Below, piece by piece: positions 1 to 10,261 of a stretch of 43,880 nucleotides of DNA. Under the pieces are notes generated by a model. It was not told the origin of the DNA and made no database searches. It worked only from the letters and a program-made list of their open reading frames with translations. Every line of letters begins with the position of its first letter. Position 1 is the first letter of the stretch. Source of the stretch: Parcubacteria group bacterium. GTDB lineage: Bacteria; Patescibacteriota; Patescibacteriia; Buchananbacterales; UBA6539. The stretch spans positions 1-43,880 of the forward strand of contig NYZP01000010.1 of NCBI GenBank assembly GCA_002687175.1, written 5' to 3'. A program made the position numbers and the translations under genes.

Positions 1-1
1 A

Positions 2-220
2 GTTAAACGTGACTTACCAAATATAATCATGGAACAACTCCAAGAATTTCTGATCGGCAACGGTATTTCCGGATTGGCATTTATATCAGAAAGTGAATCG
101 TTTGGCACGAGCCGCGAGGTCTGGTTTGTCTGGGATGGAAATTTATTTCAGATTAGTACTTATATAGAGTCGCAAGATTTACTGCAAGAAATACTACGAA
201 CCTGGAGATTTAAAAATTAA
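2..220 (+). CDS. C-terminal part of a hypothetical protein truncated by the window edge
   Basis: Frame of ORF 29..220 is open upstream to base 2 (VKRDLPNII-MEQLQEF...); ends TAA at 220. Confidence 0.5.
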   Translation, partial: VKRDLPNIIMEQLQEFLIGNGISGLAFISESESFGTSREVWFVWDGNLFQISTYIESQDLLQEILRTWRFKN

Positions 221-270
221 AATCCTTCTACTTGTCATTACGAGTCCTGCAGAGATGCCCATGACTACTC

Positions 271-383
271 TGTCATCCCCGCGAAAGCGGGGATCCAGTT
301 TAAATCACTATTATGGATTCCCTCTAGAGTTTATCCCGCACTTGATGCGGGACGGGAATGACAATAGTAATGCGGGAATGACA
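271..383. repeat. REP-like palindromic repeat block
   Basis: TGTCATCCCCGCGAAAGCGGGGATCC hairpin, then ATCCCGCACTTGATGCGGGA hairpin and two GGGAATGACA motifs inverted relative to the opening TGTCATCCC. Confidence 0.75.
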
Positions 384-472
384 AATTCAACAATCTTGCT
401 AAAAACAACTCTATCTGTTAATATAAATGAGTTCTAATCACTCAAAATTAATTACTAACCAATACAAAAACT

Positions 473-2449
473 ATGTTGCCAATTGAACTATGGACCGGGG
501 TTGTTGCCCTCATCGGTTTAGCCTTTGCCGCCTACTTAGCGACTAATTTAAAAAAACAAAAAGTTGTTGATCAAAAAGCTAAAGAAATTTCAGATCACAT
601 CCACGATGGTGCAATGACTTTTTTAAACAAAGAATATAAGATTTTAGTAATTTTTGTAATCGTTGTTGCTGTTTTAATTTTACTGGCACCAGCCTTAAGC
701 TGGAAAACTGCGATTACCTTTGTCATTGGTGCGGCTTTTTCTATTGCCGCTGGTAACATTGGCATGCGCGTTGCCACCATGGCCAACGTTAGAACAGCTG
801 AAGCGGCCAAAAAAGATTTATCCAGTGGCCTAGAAGTTGCTTTCTCTTCCGGTAGCGTTATGGGTTTAACAGTGGTTGGGCTTGGCCTACTTGGCGTAAG
901 TGTTTTATATACTATCTTTAAAGATCCTCAAATTATTTATGGCTTTGGATTTGGTGCCTCTTCGGTGGCTTTATTCGCCCGGGTTGGTGGCGGAATTTAT
1001 ACTAAGGCAGCTGACGTCGGGGCTGATCTGGTTGGAAAAGTTGAAGCTGGTATTCCCGAAGACGATCCCCGAAACCCGGCCACTATTGCTGACAATGTTG
1101 GTGACAATGTTGGTGATGTCGCTGGCATGGGAGCCGACTTGTTTGAAAGTTATGTTGATTCAATTATTGCCGCCATGGCTCTGGGTATCTTAGGAGTAGC
1201 CACTTTTGGCGAACAAGCTGTTATTCTACCGTTAGTGTTAGCCGCGGTTGGTATTGTCTCAGCTATTTTGGGTAATTTTGTAGTTAAATTTTTTAAAAAA
1301 AGCAGTCCCCATAAAGTTCTTAATTGGGGCATTTGGTCAGCCTCTGGCTTTACCGCCATTGGCGCCTTTCCCGCCATTTATTACACCATTGGTCATATGG
1401 GAGTTTACTACTCGCTGTTGACCGGTTTAGTGGCAGGAATTGTTATTGGTTTAGTAACTGAGTATTATACTTCCGATAAAAGAAAGCCAGCCCAAGAAGT
1501 GGCCAAGGCTTCCGAGAGCGGGCCAGCCACTAATATTATTGCGGGCTTTGCTTTAGGGTTAATGAGTACTGTCGTGCCTGTCTTGGTTGTGTCAGCAGCC
1601 ATATTTTTGTCATCACAGTTTGCTGGACTGTTTGGTATTGCTATTGCCGCGGTTGGCATGTTAGCTACTTTAGGTATTACCTTAGCCGCTGACACCTATG
1701 GTCCTGTGGCTGATAACGCCGCCGGGATTGCGGAAATGGCGGGGATGGGACAGGAAGCCAGGGAACGAGCTGAGGAGCTGGACGCTGTAGGAAATACTAC
1801 TGCCGCTATTGGTAAAGGTTTTGCCATTGGCTCGGCAGCGCTTACTGCTTTGGTACTGTTGGTCAGTTTTGGTCAAGCAGTTAATTTAGAAATAGTTAAT
1901 CTTTTAGATTCAAATGTTTTAATTGGTTTATTCCTTGGGGCTTTGCTACCAGCCGTGTTTTCTGCATTATCCATGAAAGCCGTTGGTAAAGCGGCCTTTG
2001 AAATGGTTCAGGAAGTTCGACGACAGTTTAAAGAAATTCCCGGCATTATGGAAGGCACCGGTAAACCAGACTATAAGAAATGTATTGATATTTCAACTGC
2101 TGCTGCTTTAAAAAGAATGATTGCTCCTGGTTTGTTGGCGGTATCAGCCCCAATAATTGTTGGGTTAATTTTAGGAGCACCGGCTTTGATTGGTATGTTA
2201 TCTGGCTCGCTGGTGACCGGATTTTTATTAGCCGTTATTATGGCCAATGCCGGTGGTGCCTGGGACAATGCTAAAAAATATATTGAAGCCGGCAACTTAG
2301 GTGGCAAGGGTTCAGAGGCCCACAAAGCGGCCGTAGCTGGTGACACCGTTGGTGATCCCTTTAAAGATACTTCTGGTCCAGCCTTAAATATTCTGATCAA
2401 GTTGATGACTATTGTTTCGTTAGTTATCGCACCTCTGCTAGTACTATAA
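473..2449 (+). CDS. hppA: Membrane-bound ion-translocating inorganic pyrophosphatase
   Basis: 658 aa polytopic protein with [44 protein letters not shown] and [13 protein letters not shown] motifs. Confidence 0.97.
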   Translation: MLPIELWTGVVALIGLAFAAYLATNLKKQKVVDQKAKEISDHIHDGAMTFLNKEYKILVIFVIVVAVLILLAPALSWKTAITFVIGAAFSIAAGNIGMRVATMANVRTAEAAKKDLSSGLEVAFSSGSVMGLTVVGLGLLGVSVLYTIFKDPQIIYGFGFGASSVALFARVGGGIYTKAADVGADLVGKVEAGIPEDDPRNPATIADNVGDNVGDVAGMGADLFESYVDSIIAAMALGILGVATFGEQAVILPLVLAAVGIVSAILGNFVVKFFKKSSPHKVLNWGIWSASGFTAIGAFPAIYYTIGHMGVYYSLLTGLVAGIVIGLVTEYYTSDKRKPAQEVAKASESGPATNIIAGFALGLMSTVVPVLVVSAAIFLSSQFAGLFGIAIAAVGMLATLGITLAADTYGPVADNAAGIAEMAGMGQEARERAEELDAVGNTTAAIGKGFAIGSAALTALVLLVSFGQAVNLEIVNLLDSNVLIGLFLGALLPAVFSALSMKAVGKAAFEMVQEVRRQFKEIPGIMEGTGKPDYKKCIDISTAAALKRMIAPGLLAVSAPIIVGLILGAPALIGMLSGSLVTGFLLAVIMANAGGAWDNAKKYIEAGNLGGKGSEAHKAAVAGDTVGDPFKDTSGPALNILIKLMTIVSLVIAPLLVL

Positions 2450-2462
2450 ATTTATTTAATTA

Positions 2463-2551
2463 AACCGCCCCAAATATGAACTGGGCCCCGTTTAGTAGAC
2501 ACTTTTCGTGTCCACTTTTTGGGTCCCAGTTCAATACTGGGGCGGTTTTTT
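2463..2551 (+). terminator. Long multi-tier intrinsic terminator after hppA
   Basis: Nested arms AACCGCCCC/GGGGCGGTT, GAACTGGG.CCC/GGG.CCCAGTTC, GTAGACAC/GTGTCCAC, then T6. Confidence 0.85.
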
Positions 2552-2556
2552 GATTG

Positions 2557-2582
2557 ATCACGTCGCTCGCGAGCGACGTGAT
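2557..2582. repeat. Perfect 26-bp palindrome
   Basis: ATCACGTCGCTCG|CGAGCGACGTGAT. Confidence 0.9.
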
Positions 2583-2610
2583 TGACATTACATTAATAAT
2601 TAACTATGAT
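2582..2610 (+). promoter_or_regulatory. Promoter (-35/-10)
   Basis: TTGACA-N17-TATGAT upstream of the SD-bearing gene at 2652. Confidence 0.6.
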
Positions 2611-2651
2611 AATTGTGTTCATTGATTCTTAACAAAGCAGGAGGGCAGGAC

Positions 2652-3323
2652 ATGAAAACCATTCTGAAACATTGGCACTTGTTGGCTTTGTCTGGCGCCG
2701 GCCTGATGTCAATTATTGGAATTGTCGTTGTCGTTTTTTCCAGTATTCTTGAACCATTTGATGAGTTTGTGAGTGCTCAAAAAATCGCTGATCCAAAACC
2801 GGACACTGCGCCTGTAGTGGAAACCACCTCGATTAAGTACGAAACTGATATTCCGGTAACTTCTGTACCAGCCTACTACAAGTTCAATTCGGGCATTCCG
2901 GTTTTACGAAACAACGGTTTGATTCTGGAAATATCGATTACTGAATTATTCGATAATGGATCAATCAAGCAATTAAAGTCAAAATTCCTGGAGGGGACTG
3001 ACTTTAGTAGTTTCACCGATGTTCAAAGAAGGGTTATTGAACAGGCCAAGGAAAATGCCACTCATTTATTTAAGTTTAACTACGAGTGGATCCGAATCCA
3101 AACAATCGTCGATCCGACAAGACGTCAGCAGGAAACTGATATTTTAGTTGAAGGAATTCTCACCGCCCTTAGATATGGTGACATATCAAATACGTCCGTT
3201 GAAAACCTCATTGATAACCTCGAGCTGTTAGTTCGAGACAAGCTCCTTCAAATAAATTTTGACAACTATGATCAACCACCCGCTCGGCTCACTGAGCGGT
3301 TTTTTTTATTAAAAAATAAATGA
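2652..3323 (+). CDS. Membrane-anchored hypothetical protein
   Basis: SD GGAGGG upstream of ATG 2652; N-terminal TM segment (LLALSGAGLMSIIGIVVVVF). Confidence 0.65.
   Translation: MKTILKHWHLLALSGAGLMSIIGIVVVVFSSILEPFDEFVSAQKIADPKPDTAPVVETTSIKYETDIPVTSVPAYYKFNSGIPVLRNNGLILEISITELFDNGSIKQLKSKFLEGTDFSSFTDVQRRVIEQAKENATHLFKFNYEWIRIQTIVDPTRRQQETDILVEGILTALRYGDISNTSVENLIDNLELLVRDKLLQINFDNYDQPPARLTERFFLLKNK
3279..3308 (+). terminator. Intrinsic terminator overlapping the 3' end of the preceding ORF
   Basis: CCGCTC-GGCTCACT-GAGCGG followed by T8. Confidence 0.75.
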
Positions 3324-3446
3324 CTATTGTTTCACTTAGAATTGCGCCTCATTGTTATTATTATGATACTGTATTATATTTTTATTATTGACAAGAAAAA
3401 TTACAAGTATTAAAATAAATTTAATTTAATAGTTAATCTAAAAATT

Positions 3447-4037
3447 ATGTCAGAAACAATAACACCACCAGAGACTGCAAAAGAAGCACAAGAATCTCGT
3501 CATCAGTGGGTTAGTGATTATCATGAAAACGGCTACATGTGGGAACACTGGAACAAAATAGCAGACGAAGCAAAAGGTGCCGAAAAAGATGAGGCTATTC
3601 AAAAAGCGCTTGAATATAAAGAAAAGAAGGAAAAAGCTTGGTCAGAATGGCATGACAAGGGCGTCGCTGATCCTGATATTTTAAATGAATATGATCCGGA
3701 TCTTATGCAGAAGGATGAGAAGGGGGAAATTTTACAAATAAAAGTCAGCACTAATAAAGATAATCTAGGTACTAGAAGTCTTCTTACTCCAGAGGCAATA
3801 CGTCAATATCCGGGATTAGCAATGCGTGAATTGGATAGCCGCAACACTGCCCTAGCCAGAGATGAATTGAACGGTGGCGATGGAGGCCAAGCTGGGGTAG
3901 ATAGGGAAAAATTATTAGACTATTATCTAGAAGCTGGATTAACTCCAGAACAAGTCCAGGCAGCAGAAGAATTTTGGGGCAAGGGTGTATCAAAAACTGA
4001 CCATGTCAAGACTAACAGGCATTTAGGAAAAAATTAA
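3447..4037 (+). CDS. Hypothetical charged soluble protein
   Basis: 196 aa ORF; TTGACA-N17-TAAAAT promoter-like sequence upstream. Confidence 0.6.
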   Translation: MSETITPPETAKEAQESRHQWVSDYHENGYMWEHWNKIADEAKGAEKDEAIQKALEYKEKKEKAWSEWHDKGVADPDILNEYDPDLMQKDEKGEILQIKVSTNKDNLGTRSLLTPEAIRQYPGLAMRELDSRNTALARDELNGGDGGQAGVDREKLLDYYLEAGLTPEQVQAAEEFWGKGVSKTDHVKTNRHLGKN

Positions 4038-4110
4038 AAAATAAATTTAAATTAAAAAATCGTTGAGAAATATTCTTGGCGGTTTTTTTATTAAAAAAAC
4101 TCCCCAGTAT

Positions 4111-4833
4111 TTACCAGAGAGCGTCCCACATGCCTTGCCAGGCTTGGGGTAATTGCTTAAAGAGCCGATGTTTCCAGTCCGGCCACCGGTTGGAGTCTTC
4201 ACCAGCCATGGCACTAACGTTAATTGATAACGTTTGTACATTCAGGCCAAGTCGAACTGCTTTAACCAGAAGCCAAGTAGCAATCTGCCAATTAATGCGA
4301 CCATATTGACTGATCATTGGCATCATCTTCTGTAAAGCTTCAACCGTAAAAGCCTTGGGGCCAAATTGCCAGTCACCAATCTTTCGCATCATTACTGACT
4401 GTAAAATATTGGTGATGGTTTCCGGTAGCCAACGGCTAATCGGAAAATGAAATGTTGATCGCCAATTACGGGCTAAAGCAACGGCATCTGCTCCTTGTAC
4501 TAAAACTTTCACCAGCTGCAATAATTCATCAGTCACCTGATACTTATCACCTTCGGTGTAGATGATGATGTCAGCACCTGATGCGATACCGGCTAACCAG
4601 CATTGTTTGATTTGTCCACCAATACCGGCCGCTCCGTCTGCTTCGATAACCTCAACCCCTAATTCCTTAACTGATCCTTCCAAATTTTCCTGAAGATTCA
4701 GTCGACCACAGCGATTAACGGTTATTACTTGATGACCAGTGGCGGCAAACGACTCAAGAGCTTTTAACACCCTGGAGAGTTCGCCTAAGTCACGGACCAT
4801 GGTTGGCGTGACTATGACAACTTTTTTCTCCAA
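4111..4833 (-). CDS. Glycosyltransferase-like (family 2 / GT-A fold) protein
   Basis: Likely TTG start at 4833 after SD AAGGAGAA; VIVTPTMVRDLGELSRVLKAL... and GADIIIYTEGDKYQVTDELL resemble GT2 nucleotide/metal regions. Confidence 0.55.
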   Translation of the reverse strand: MEKKVVIVTPTMVRDLGELSRVLKALESFAATGHQVITVNRCGRLNLQENLEGSVKELGVEVIEADGAAGIGGQIKQCWLAGIASGADIIIYTEGDKYQVTDELLQLVKVLVQGADAVALARNWRSTFHFPISRWLPETITNILQSVMMRKIGDWQFGPKAFTVEALQKMMPMISQYGRINWQIATWLLVKAVRLGLNVQTLSINVSAMAGEDSNRWPDWKHRLFKQLPQAWQGMWDALW

Positions 4834-4881
4834 GGTTCTTCTCCTTATATTTAAATGTACTTCACAAATACCCAATAAAGC

Positions 4882-4910
4882 TTTATAGCATAAATACAGT
4901 TAACTGTCAA
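4882..4910 (-). promoter_or_regulatory. Promoter of the glycosyltransferase-like gene
   Basis: Minus strand TTGACA-N17-TATAAA. Confidence 0.7.
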
Positions 4911-5005
4911 GTCTACTAAGTTAAATTTATTGACAACAAAAAAATAATCATCTACCATAACACCATTGTAAATATTCAATCTGCACATTAACTGGAGGGA
5001 AAATT

Positions 5006-5302
5006 ATGAGTACAGCAACGCTGCCTTTTGACAAAGATTTCTGGGTTCTCAAGGGACCACGTGGAGGTACTATTGGATACCAGCTGCGGACTGGGGCAAT
5101 TTTCCAGTTTGGAATAGGCTGGTTACAGCCGCCCAAACCTAAAAAGTCTGCTTATGATAGCTTGGTTCCTGCCAGGGCTCCTGACGGCGAATGCTATAAC
5201 TGTGGACATTGGCCCAATGAGACCAGATTTAAAAAACTGAATGGCCAGGCCGAGGAAGTTGTCATCTGCAGTAGATGCAGTACCATGATGCGACCATTCT
5301 AA
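5006..5302 (+). CDS. Small protein with C-terminal CxxC...CxxC zinc-ribbon-like motif
   Basis: SD GGAGGG; CYNCGHWPNE...VVICSRCSTMM; terminator follows. Confidence 0.65.
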   Translation: MSTATLPFDKDFWVLKGPRGGTIGYQLRTGAIFQFGIGWLQPPKPKKSAYDSLVPARAPDGECYNCGHWPNETRFKKLNGQAEEVVICSRCSTMMRPF

Positions 5303-5313
5303 AAGATCATCCC

Positions 5314-5345
5314 CTCGTCCTGAACCCAGTTCAAGACGAGTTTTT
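5314..5345 (+). terminator. Intrinsic terminator
   Basis: CTCGTCCTGAAC/GTTCAAGACGAG stem then TTTTT. Confidence 0.8.
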
Positions 5346-5414
5346 CTTTAGAATTGACTTATAAGTAATTATTTGATAGACTAAAGAAACATTTTTTATT
5401 AATTATCAGAAACT

Positions 5415-6701
5415 ATGAAGGTAGAAACTAAAAAATTAGAACGCGGAGAAGTTGAATTAAATATTGAATTAACGGTTGAAGAATATCAACCCTTTTTGGA
5501 AATTGCTGCTAAAAAGATTTCCGAGACCAGCAAAGTTCCGGGATTTCGACCAGGTAAAGCTGGTTTTGAAATTATTAAACAAAAGGTTGGTGAAGGCCAA
5601 ATTTGGCAGGAAGCTCTGGAACCAGCAGTCCAAAAAACATTTTTAAAAGCCCTTGATGAACAAAAATTAGTAACTGTTGGTTCCCCGCAGATCGATGTGG
5701 TTAAATTAGCACCAGGCAACCCAGTAGCCTATAAAGTCAAGATCAGTTTACTACCAAATGTTGAACTTGGTGATTATTCCAAAATTAAAGTTACTAAAAA
5801 AGAAACTGTTATTAGTGACGAGCAGCTACAAAAAGTGTTGTCTGATTTACAAAAAAGACACGCTAAGGAAACTTTAACTGATAAAAAAATTGCCGTTGGT
5901 AATAAAGCCGAAATAGACTTTGAAATATTTTTAGATAAGGTTCCTATTGATAATGGAAAACAACAAAAATTCCCACTAGTTATTGGTGAAAAAACTTTTA
6001 TCCCGGGGTTCGAAGAAAAAATTATTGGCTTAGGTAAAGATGATACTAAAGAGTTTCAACTTGAATTCCCCAAAGAATACCATCAAAAAAACTTAGCTGG
6101 TAAATTGGCCGACTTTAAAGTTAAAGTAATTGCTGTTTATGATCTTCAAATACCAGAGTTAAATGATGACTTGGCTAAAAGCTTAGGAGATTTTAAAAAC
6201 CTCCAAGAACTAAAAGACAAAATAAAAGAAAATTTAACTGCCGAAACAAAAGCTAAAGAAGATCAAAAATTTGAGGAAGAAATAATTGATAAAATTATTG
6301 GAGAAAGTACTTTTGATGACATCCCTAACATCTTAGTTGATTCAGAAACTAAAAAAATGGTTGAGGAACTGGAACACAATTTATCCCATCAAGGTATAAA
6401 ATTTGAAGACTATTTAGGACACATCAAAAAGAAACGAGAAGATCTACTGTTGGACTTTGCCCCGCAAGCTATCAAGCGAGTTAAGAGCGCTTTGATTATG
6501 AGAAAGGTTGGTAAAACAGAAAATATCAAGTTAGAAGAGGCGGAGATTGATTTAGAAATTAAAAAAACTTTAGAAGCTTATGCTGGTAATGCTGAGGCGG
6601 AAAAAAATCTGAAACAACCAGCTTACCGCGATTACCTCAAAAATATTCTAACTGCTCGTAAGGTGATGGAGCACCTTAAAGCAACCATGGCTCAATCTTA
6701 A
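5415..6701 (+). CDS. tig: Trigger factor, peptidyl-prolyl isomerase chaperone
   Basis: N-terminal KVPGFRPGKAGFEIIKQKVG motif plus PPIase and C-terminal domain organisation. Confidence 0.95.
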   Translation: MKVETKKLERGEVELNIELTVEEYQPFLEIAAKKISETSKVPGFRPGKAGFEIIKQKVGEGQIWQEALEPAVQKTFLKALDEQKLVTVGSPQIDVVKLAPGNPVAYKVKISLLPNVELGDYSKIKVTKKETVISDEQLQKVLSDLQKRHAKETLTDKKIAVGNKAEIDFEIFLDKVPIDNGKQQKFPLVIGEKTFIPGFEEKIIGLGKDDTKEFQLEFPKEYHQKNLAGKLADFKVKVIAVYDLQIPELNDDLAKSLGDFKNLQELKDKIKENLTAETKAKEDQKFEEEIIDKIIGESTFDDIPNILVDSETKKMVEELEHNLSHQGIKFEDYLGHIKKKREDLLLDFAPQAIKRVKSALIMRKVGKTENIKLEEAEIDLEIKKTLEAYAGNAEAEKNLKQPAYRDYLKNILTARKVMEHLKATMAQS

Positions 6702-6714
6702 AAAAAATAAAAAT

Positions 6715-7554
6715 ATGAAATTTGGTACCCATGTATCAATTGCTGGTGGGGTGTTTAATGCACCGGAAAATGCCAAGCAAGTTGGTTGTGAAACTTTTCA
6801 AATGTTTACTCGGTCTCCGCGTGGCGGCGCTGCTCCTGAATTAACTCCCGAGATTGTTAAACAGTTTAAAAATAATTGTCAAGAACATGGTTTTAAAAAC
6901 TACTATGTTCACGCCCCCTATTACGTTAACTTAGCATCGGACAATCCAAAAATCGCTAAATCATCAATCAGAATTATTAGGGAGGAGTTGGAACGAAGTT
7001 CTAAACTTGATGTTAAAGCATTAATGATTCACGTTGGTAGTGCTCGTGACCAGGATCGAGATCAAGCTTTAACCAAAGCGATAACTGGGATAACTCAAAT
7101 TTTAAAAGGCTATACTGGTTCAACTCAATTTCTAATTGAAATTGCCGCTGGTTCGGGCAATGTTATTGGTGACACTTTCGAAGAAGTCAACCAGATGATT
7201 TCCGCAGTTCAGCCAAAAGTAAAAACCCCAATTGGGGTTTGTTTTGATACGGCTCATGCTTTTGCCTCGGGCTATGATCTTAGAACCAAAAAAGACGTTG
7301 AGACTACATTTGAAAAATTTAATAAAATTGTAGGCCTTAAAAAATTAGTGTTAATTCATGGTAATGATTCCAAAGTTGATTTTGACAGTCATGTTGATCG
7401 ACACTGGCACATTGGTAAAGGTAAAATAGGAACCGAAGGTTTTAAGGCTATAATCAATCACCCTAAACTAAGAAAAATAGACATGATTTTGGAAACTCCA
7501 GATGTTGACATGGATAAAAAAAATCTAAAAACTGTCAGGGACATGCAAAAATAA
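6715..7554 (+). CDS. nfo: Endonuclease IV (deoxyribonuclease IV)
   Basis: GTHVSIAGGVFNAPENA, GVCFDTAHAFASGYD, HGNDSKVDFDSHVDRHWHIGKGKIG. Confidence 0.95.
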   Translation: MKFGTHVSIAGGVFNAPENAKQVGCETFQMFTRSPRGGAAPELTPEIVKQFKNNCQEHGFKNYYVHAPYYVNLASDNPKIAKSSIRIIREELERSSKLDVKALMIHVGSARDQDRDQALTKAITGITQILKGYTGSTQFLIEIAAGSGNVIGDTFEEVNQMISAVQPKVKTPIGVCFDTAHAFASGYDLRTKKDVETTFEKFNKIVGLKKLVLIHGNDSKVDFDSHVDRHWHIGKGKIGTEGFKAIINHPKLRKIDMILETPDVDMDKKNLKTVRDMQK

Positions 7555-7555
7555 T

Positions 7556-8056
7556 ATGAAATTTGCCATCATCTCTGATTCACATGACAATGTTCCTAAT
7601 ATTGATAAAGCTTTAGCTCATATAAAAAAGCAGAATATTAAGACCATTGTTCATTGTGGTGATGTTTGCGCTCCCGGCGTAATGAAATATATCGCCGAAC
7701 AATATAATGGTGAAATACATTTAACTTATGGGAACGTTGACGGTGACCGTGAACTGATGGAAGAGCTGGCCGCTGATTTAGACAACATGACCATCCATGG
7801 TGAAGTTGGCAAAATTGAACTGGGAGGCAAAAAAATTGTTTGGAATCATTATCCCGAAGAAGCCAAAGATTTAGCCAAGGAAGGTAAATATGATTTATCT
7901 TTTTATGGTCATACTCACCAACCTTGGGAAGAAAAAATTGGTAATACTCTGGTGCTAAATCCCGGCACTTTGGCAGGACTTTTTGCCAAGGCTACCTTTG
8001 CCATTTATGATACTGCTGAAGACAAGGCTGAATTAATTATTCTCGAAAAAATTTAA
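7556..8056 (+). CDS. YfcE/MJ0936-family metallophosphoesterase
   Basis: ISDSHDN, HCGDVC, YGNVDGD, YGHTHQP, NPGT motifs. Confidence 0.9.
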   Translation: MKFAIISDSHDNVPNIDKALAHIKKQNIKTIVHCGDVCAPGVMKYIAEQYNGEIHLTYGNVDGDRELMEELAADLDNMTIHGEVGKIELGGKKIVWNHYPEEAKDLAKEGKYDLSFYGHTHQPWEEKIGNTLVLNPGTLAGLFAKATFAIYDTAEDKAELIILEKI

Positions 8057-8062
8057 TAAAAA

Positions 8063-8090
8063 ACGGTTCAAAATTGAACCGTGTTTGTTT
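8063..8090 (+). terminator. Intrinsic terminator
   Basis: ACGGTTCAAAATTGAACCGT hairpin then T-rich tract. Confidence 0.7.
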
Positions 8091-8105
8091 TACTAAAATT
8101 TCTGT

Positions 8106-9188
8106 TCAAAGATCAGTCGGAGAAAATTGATCAAGAAAATCAACTATAATCTGCCAATTTTCGGCTGACCACAACTCTTGGTTGCTACTTTGTCGAAAGA
8201 ACAAATCAAGACCATGTCCTGAATCAACCGTTTCCAGTTGTGAAAAAGCGCCAACCTCACGAAGAGCCAAATCAAGAGCATTCCCCTGTTCGGGTGGTAC
8301 CAATTGGTCCAACTCTCCTTGGAGGATTAAAATTGGTGGGTACTCTGTACCAGCTTGATTGATCATCACATGATACAGGGGCGACATTAATCTAAGTTCT
8401 TCTAGTGATAGACCAAGGCTGCTGTCTTGAGACGATATGACTGCCATCATTACTTGGAGTAATAAGCTTCGTAAACTAACTAATCGTTCAAACAATACAG
8501 TCGTCTCACCGGCTTGATCTGGAGAGTTAAGTATTGATACCATGTCCGTTGGTGCGGCCAAAAGGACAGCACAAGCAATTTGATCACGTGATACTTCTTC
8601 GTTAACTTCAGTTGACAATAAACCGGCTAGATGCCCGCCAGCGGAGTGACCACCAATTGCTACGCCATTTTCTATTTGGAGATCGTACCGTTCAACCACC
8701 GCGGGATTGAGAACCCAACTTAGGGCCAAGCGACAATCCTCAATCATTGCTGGCCAAGAATCAACAGGTGCTAAACGATAGTTAATCACAAAAACGACAT
8801 AACCCTTTTCCGCTAAATCTCTGGCGTCAGGTTCAAAGCTACTTTTATCACCACCTATCAAAGCACCGCCATGAATTAGAATAATCGGCGGACCAGGTCT
8901 GGTGTAATAAACATCGGCCACTAATTCCTTGCTCGAAAAAAAATCTGAATCCCTGATAGAACTAACCACCTCGTCGGTGATGTTCAAAATCCACGCTATA
9001 ACTTCATCTGTAGATTCTTCTTGCTTCAATTCCTCCTTCAACAACTTGGCTTCTACTTCAAGTTGATCTGCCAATTGCTGCAGCCCTTTGTTGTACAGAG
9101 TATCTTGAACTGTCTCTGACAAGTCGATTTCTACGAACTCGTCGTACCGAACGTTTCTTTCAATGGTGTAATTACTTGTCTGGGACAC
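8106..9188 (-). CDS. Alpha/beta hydrolase (carboxylesterase/BD-FAE-like)
   Basis: IILIHGGALIGG, INYRLAP, GGHSAGGHLAG, catalytic-type D/H near C terminus; N terminus probably affected by a frame break (see findings). Confidence 0.85.
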   Translation of the reverse strand: MSQTSNYTIERNVRYDEFVEIDLSETVQDTLYNKGLQQLADQLEVEAKLLKEELKQEESTDEVIAWILNITDEVVSSIRDSDFFSSKELVADVYYTRPGPPIILIHGGALIGGDKSSFEPDARDLAEKGYVVFVINYRLAPVDSWPAMIEDCRLALSWVLNPAVVERYDLQIENGVAIGGHSAGGHLAGLLSTEVNEEVSRDQIACAVLLAAPTDMVSILNSPDQAGETTVLFERLVSLRSLLLQVMMAVISSQDSSLGLSLEELRLMSPLYHVMINQAGTEYPPILILQGELDQLVPPEQGNALDLALREVGAFSQLETVDSGHGLDLFFRQSSNQELWSAENWQIIVDFLDQFSPTDL

Positions 9189-9250
9189 CCTAAACTAAAA
9201 AGAAGCAGGGCCGGAAAGATTAACAGTTGAACTGGTAACTTTTTTCTCAT
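9131..9250 (-). pseudogene. Out-of-frame lipoprotein signal peptide overlapping the hydrolase 5' end
   Basis: SD AAGGAGAGGG then MRKKLPVQLLIFPALLLFSLGC|PRQVITPLKETFGTTSS*; lipobox is one frame off the hydrolase ORF. Confidence 0.65.
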
Positions 9251-9382
9251 TTTCCCTCTCCTTCTCTAGGTTTGGCTATCAACCAATTTATTTAAAATGT
9301 ACAACAACAATTTAATAAAACTTAACAAAAAAAACTTTTTTAGTCAATTAAAAAAATGATCCAAATTTACAAATAGAAAAAT

Positions 9383-9407
9383 GGCTCCGTCTTTAACAGA
9401 CAGAGCC
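9383..9407 (-). terminator. Intrinsic terminator
   Basis: GGCTCTGTC/GACGGAGCC stem followed on the minus strand by TTTTTC. Confidence 0.75.
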
Positions 9408-9417
9408 AGATGCAATA

Positions 9418-9720
9418 TTATTGTGCGGGTCTTTTGATAACAGTTGGCTGCATTGCCTCGGCTACTTCTTCAGGCAGTAGGTTAACTGTAACGGCAGCGC
9501 CAGTTTTGGATTCCCGGCGAGCTTGCCTTTGAGCAAATTCAATTTCAATTTGATCAACTTCTCTTCCTACCTTTGCACCGGTTTTCTGATCTTCTTTGGA
9601 AATCAGATAGCGTGGATTTTTAGAGTCACCCATGGTAGCAATGATTACCCAGCCTGAGTCCAGCTTGTGAGTCTTGTTTCTGACGATTGGTACAACATCA
9701 TCCAGTTTAAATCGCCACAT
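9418..9720 (-). CDS. Hypothetical 100 aa protein
   Basis: SD AAGGAG upstream of ATG, terminator downstream. Confidence 0.6.
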   Translation of the reverse strand: MWRFKLDDVVPIVRNKTHKLDSGWVIIATMGDSKNPRYLISKEDQKTGAKVGREVDQIEIEFAQRQARRESKTGAAVTVNLLPEEVAEAMQPTVIKRPAQ

Positions 9721-9944
9721 ATTGCTTCTCCTTGGACCACTTTTTGACTGAATTCCGCTTTTCAGCCAGAATTTAAACTACAATTTATAACTTGCATAAC
9801 TATCACAAATGAACTATGATGGTTAATACGTCAGCCTACCACAGAAAATCAAAAAAAGTCAATCAAAGTTAAAAGTCAAAAATAAATAAAAGTAAATAAA
9901 ATCGCTAATTCAAGCGGTTTTTTGGTTTTTTAAATTACACAATC

Positions 9945-9973
9945 TTGACAACATTACTGAATTATGATATTAT
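9945..9973 (+). promoter_or_regulatory. Promoter upstream of the structured RNA candidate
   Basis: TTGACA-N17-TATTAT; no credible CDS downstream. Confidence 0.65.
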
Positions 9974-10238
9974 AGTTAGTTGTTTTGTTAATTGAAAATC
10001 TGCTCAAAAGCCTGCAGACAGCCCAAACAGGGTTCGAACTTCCTCCAGAAGTGCTTATTGTGCCATCTTAGGAGGGGGCTTATCGACCTGCAGAAAATGG
10101 ATAGCAAGTACAATTTTGTACCTTTCAATTACAAACCTCCTTTCACTTGTTATCCATTTTCTGCAGGCACGACAAGCACGGAGTTTATTTTTTGGAACAT
10201 CCGGCCTTGGCTCGATACTTCCTAAAAATAAACTTCTT

Positions 10239-10261
10239 GTCTGCAGACTTCTGAACAGATT
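10239..10261 (+). repeat. Direct repeat copy 1 of ncRNA 3' closing strand
   Basis: GTCTGCAGACTTCTGAACAGATT. Confidence 0.8.

Noticed and set aside
255-437. 60 aa ORF MPMTTLSSPRKRGSSLNHYYG
   Set aside because: Translation of the REP-like TCATCCCCGCGAAAGCGGGGATCC repeat.
2071-2400. 109 aa minus-strand ORF and other antisense ORFs within hppA
   Set aside because: Shadow ORFs of a strongly conserved coding gene.
9992-10225. 77 aa ORF MKICSKACRQPKQGS...
   Set aside because: Lies inside the hairpin-dense RNA candidate, has no SD and its composition follows the stems rather than a protein.
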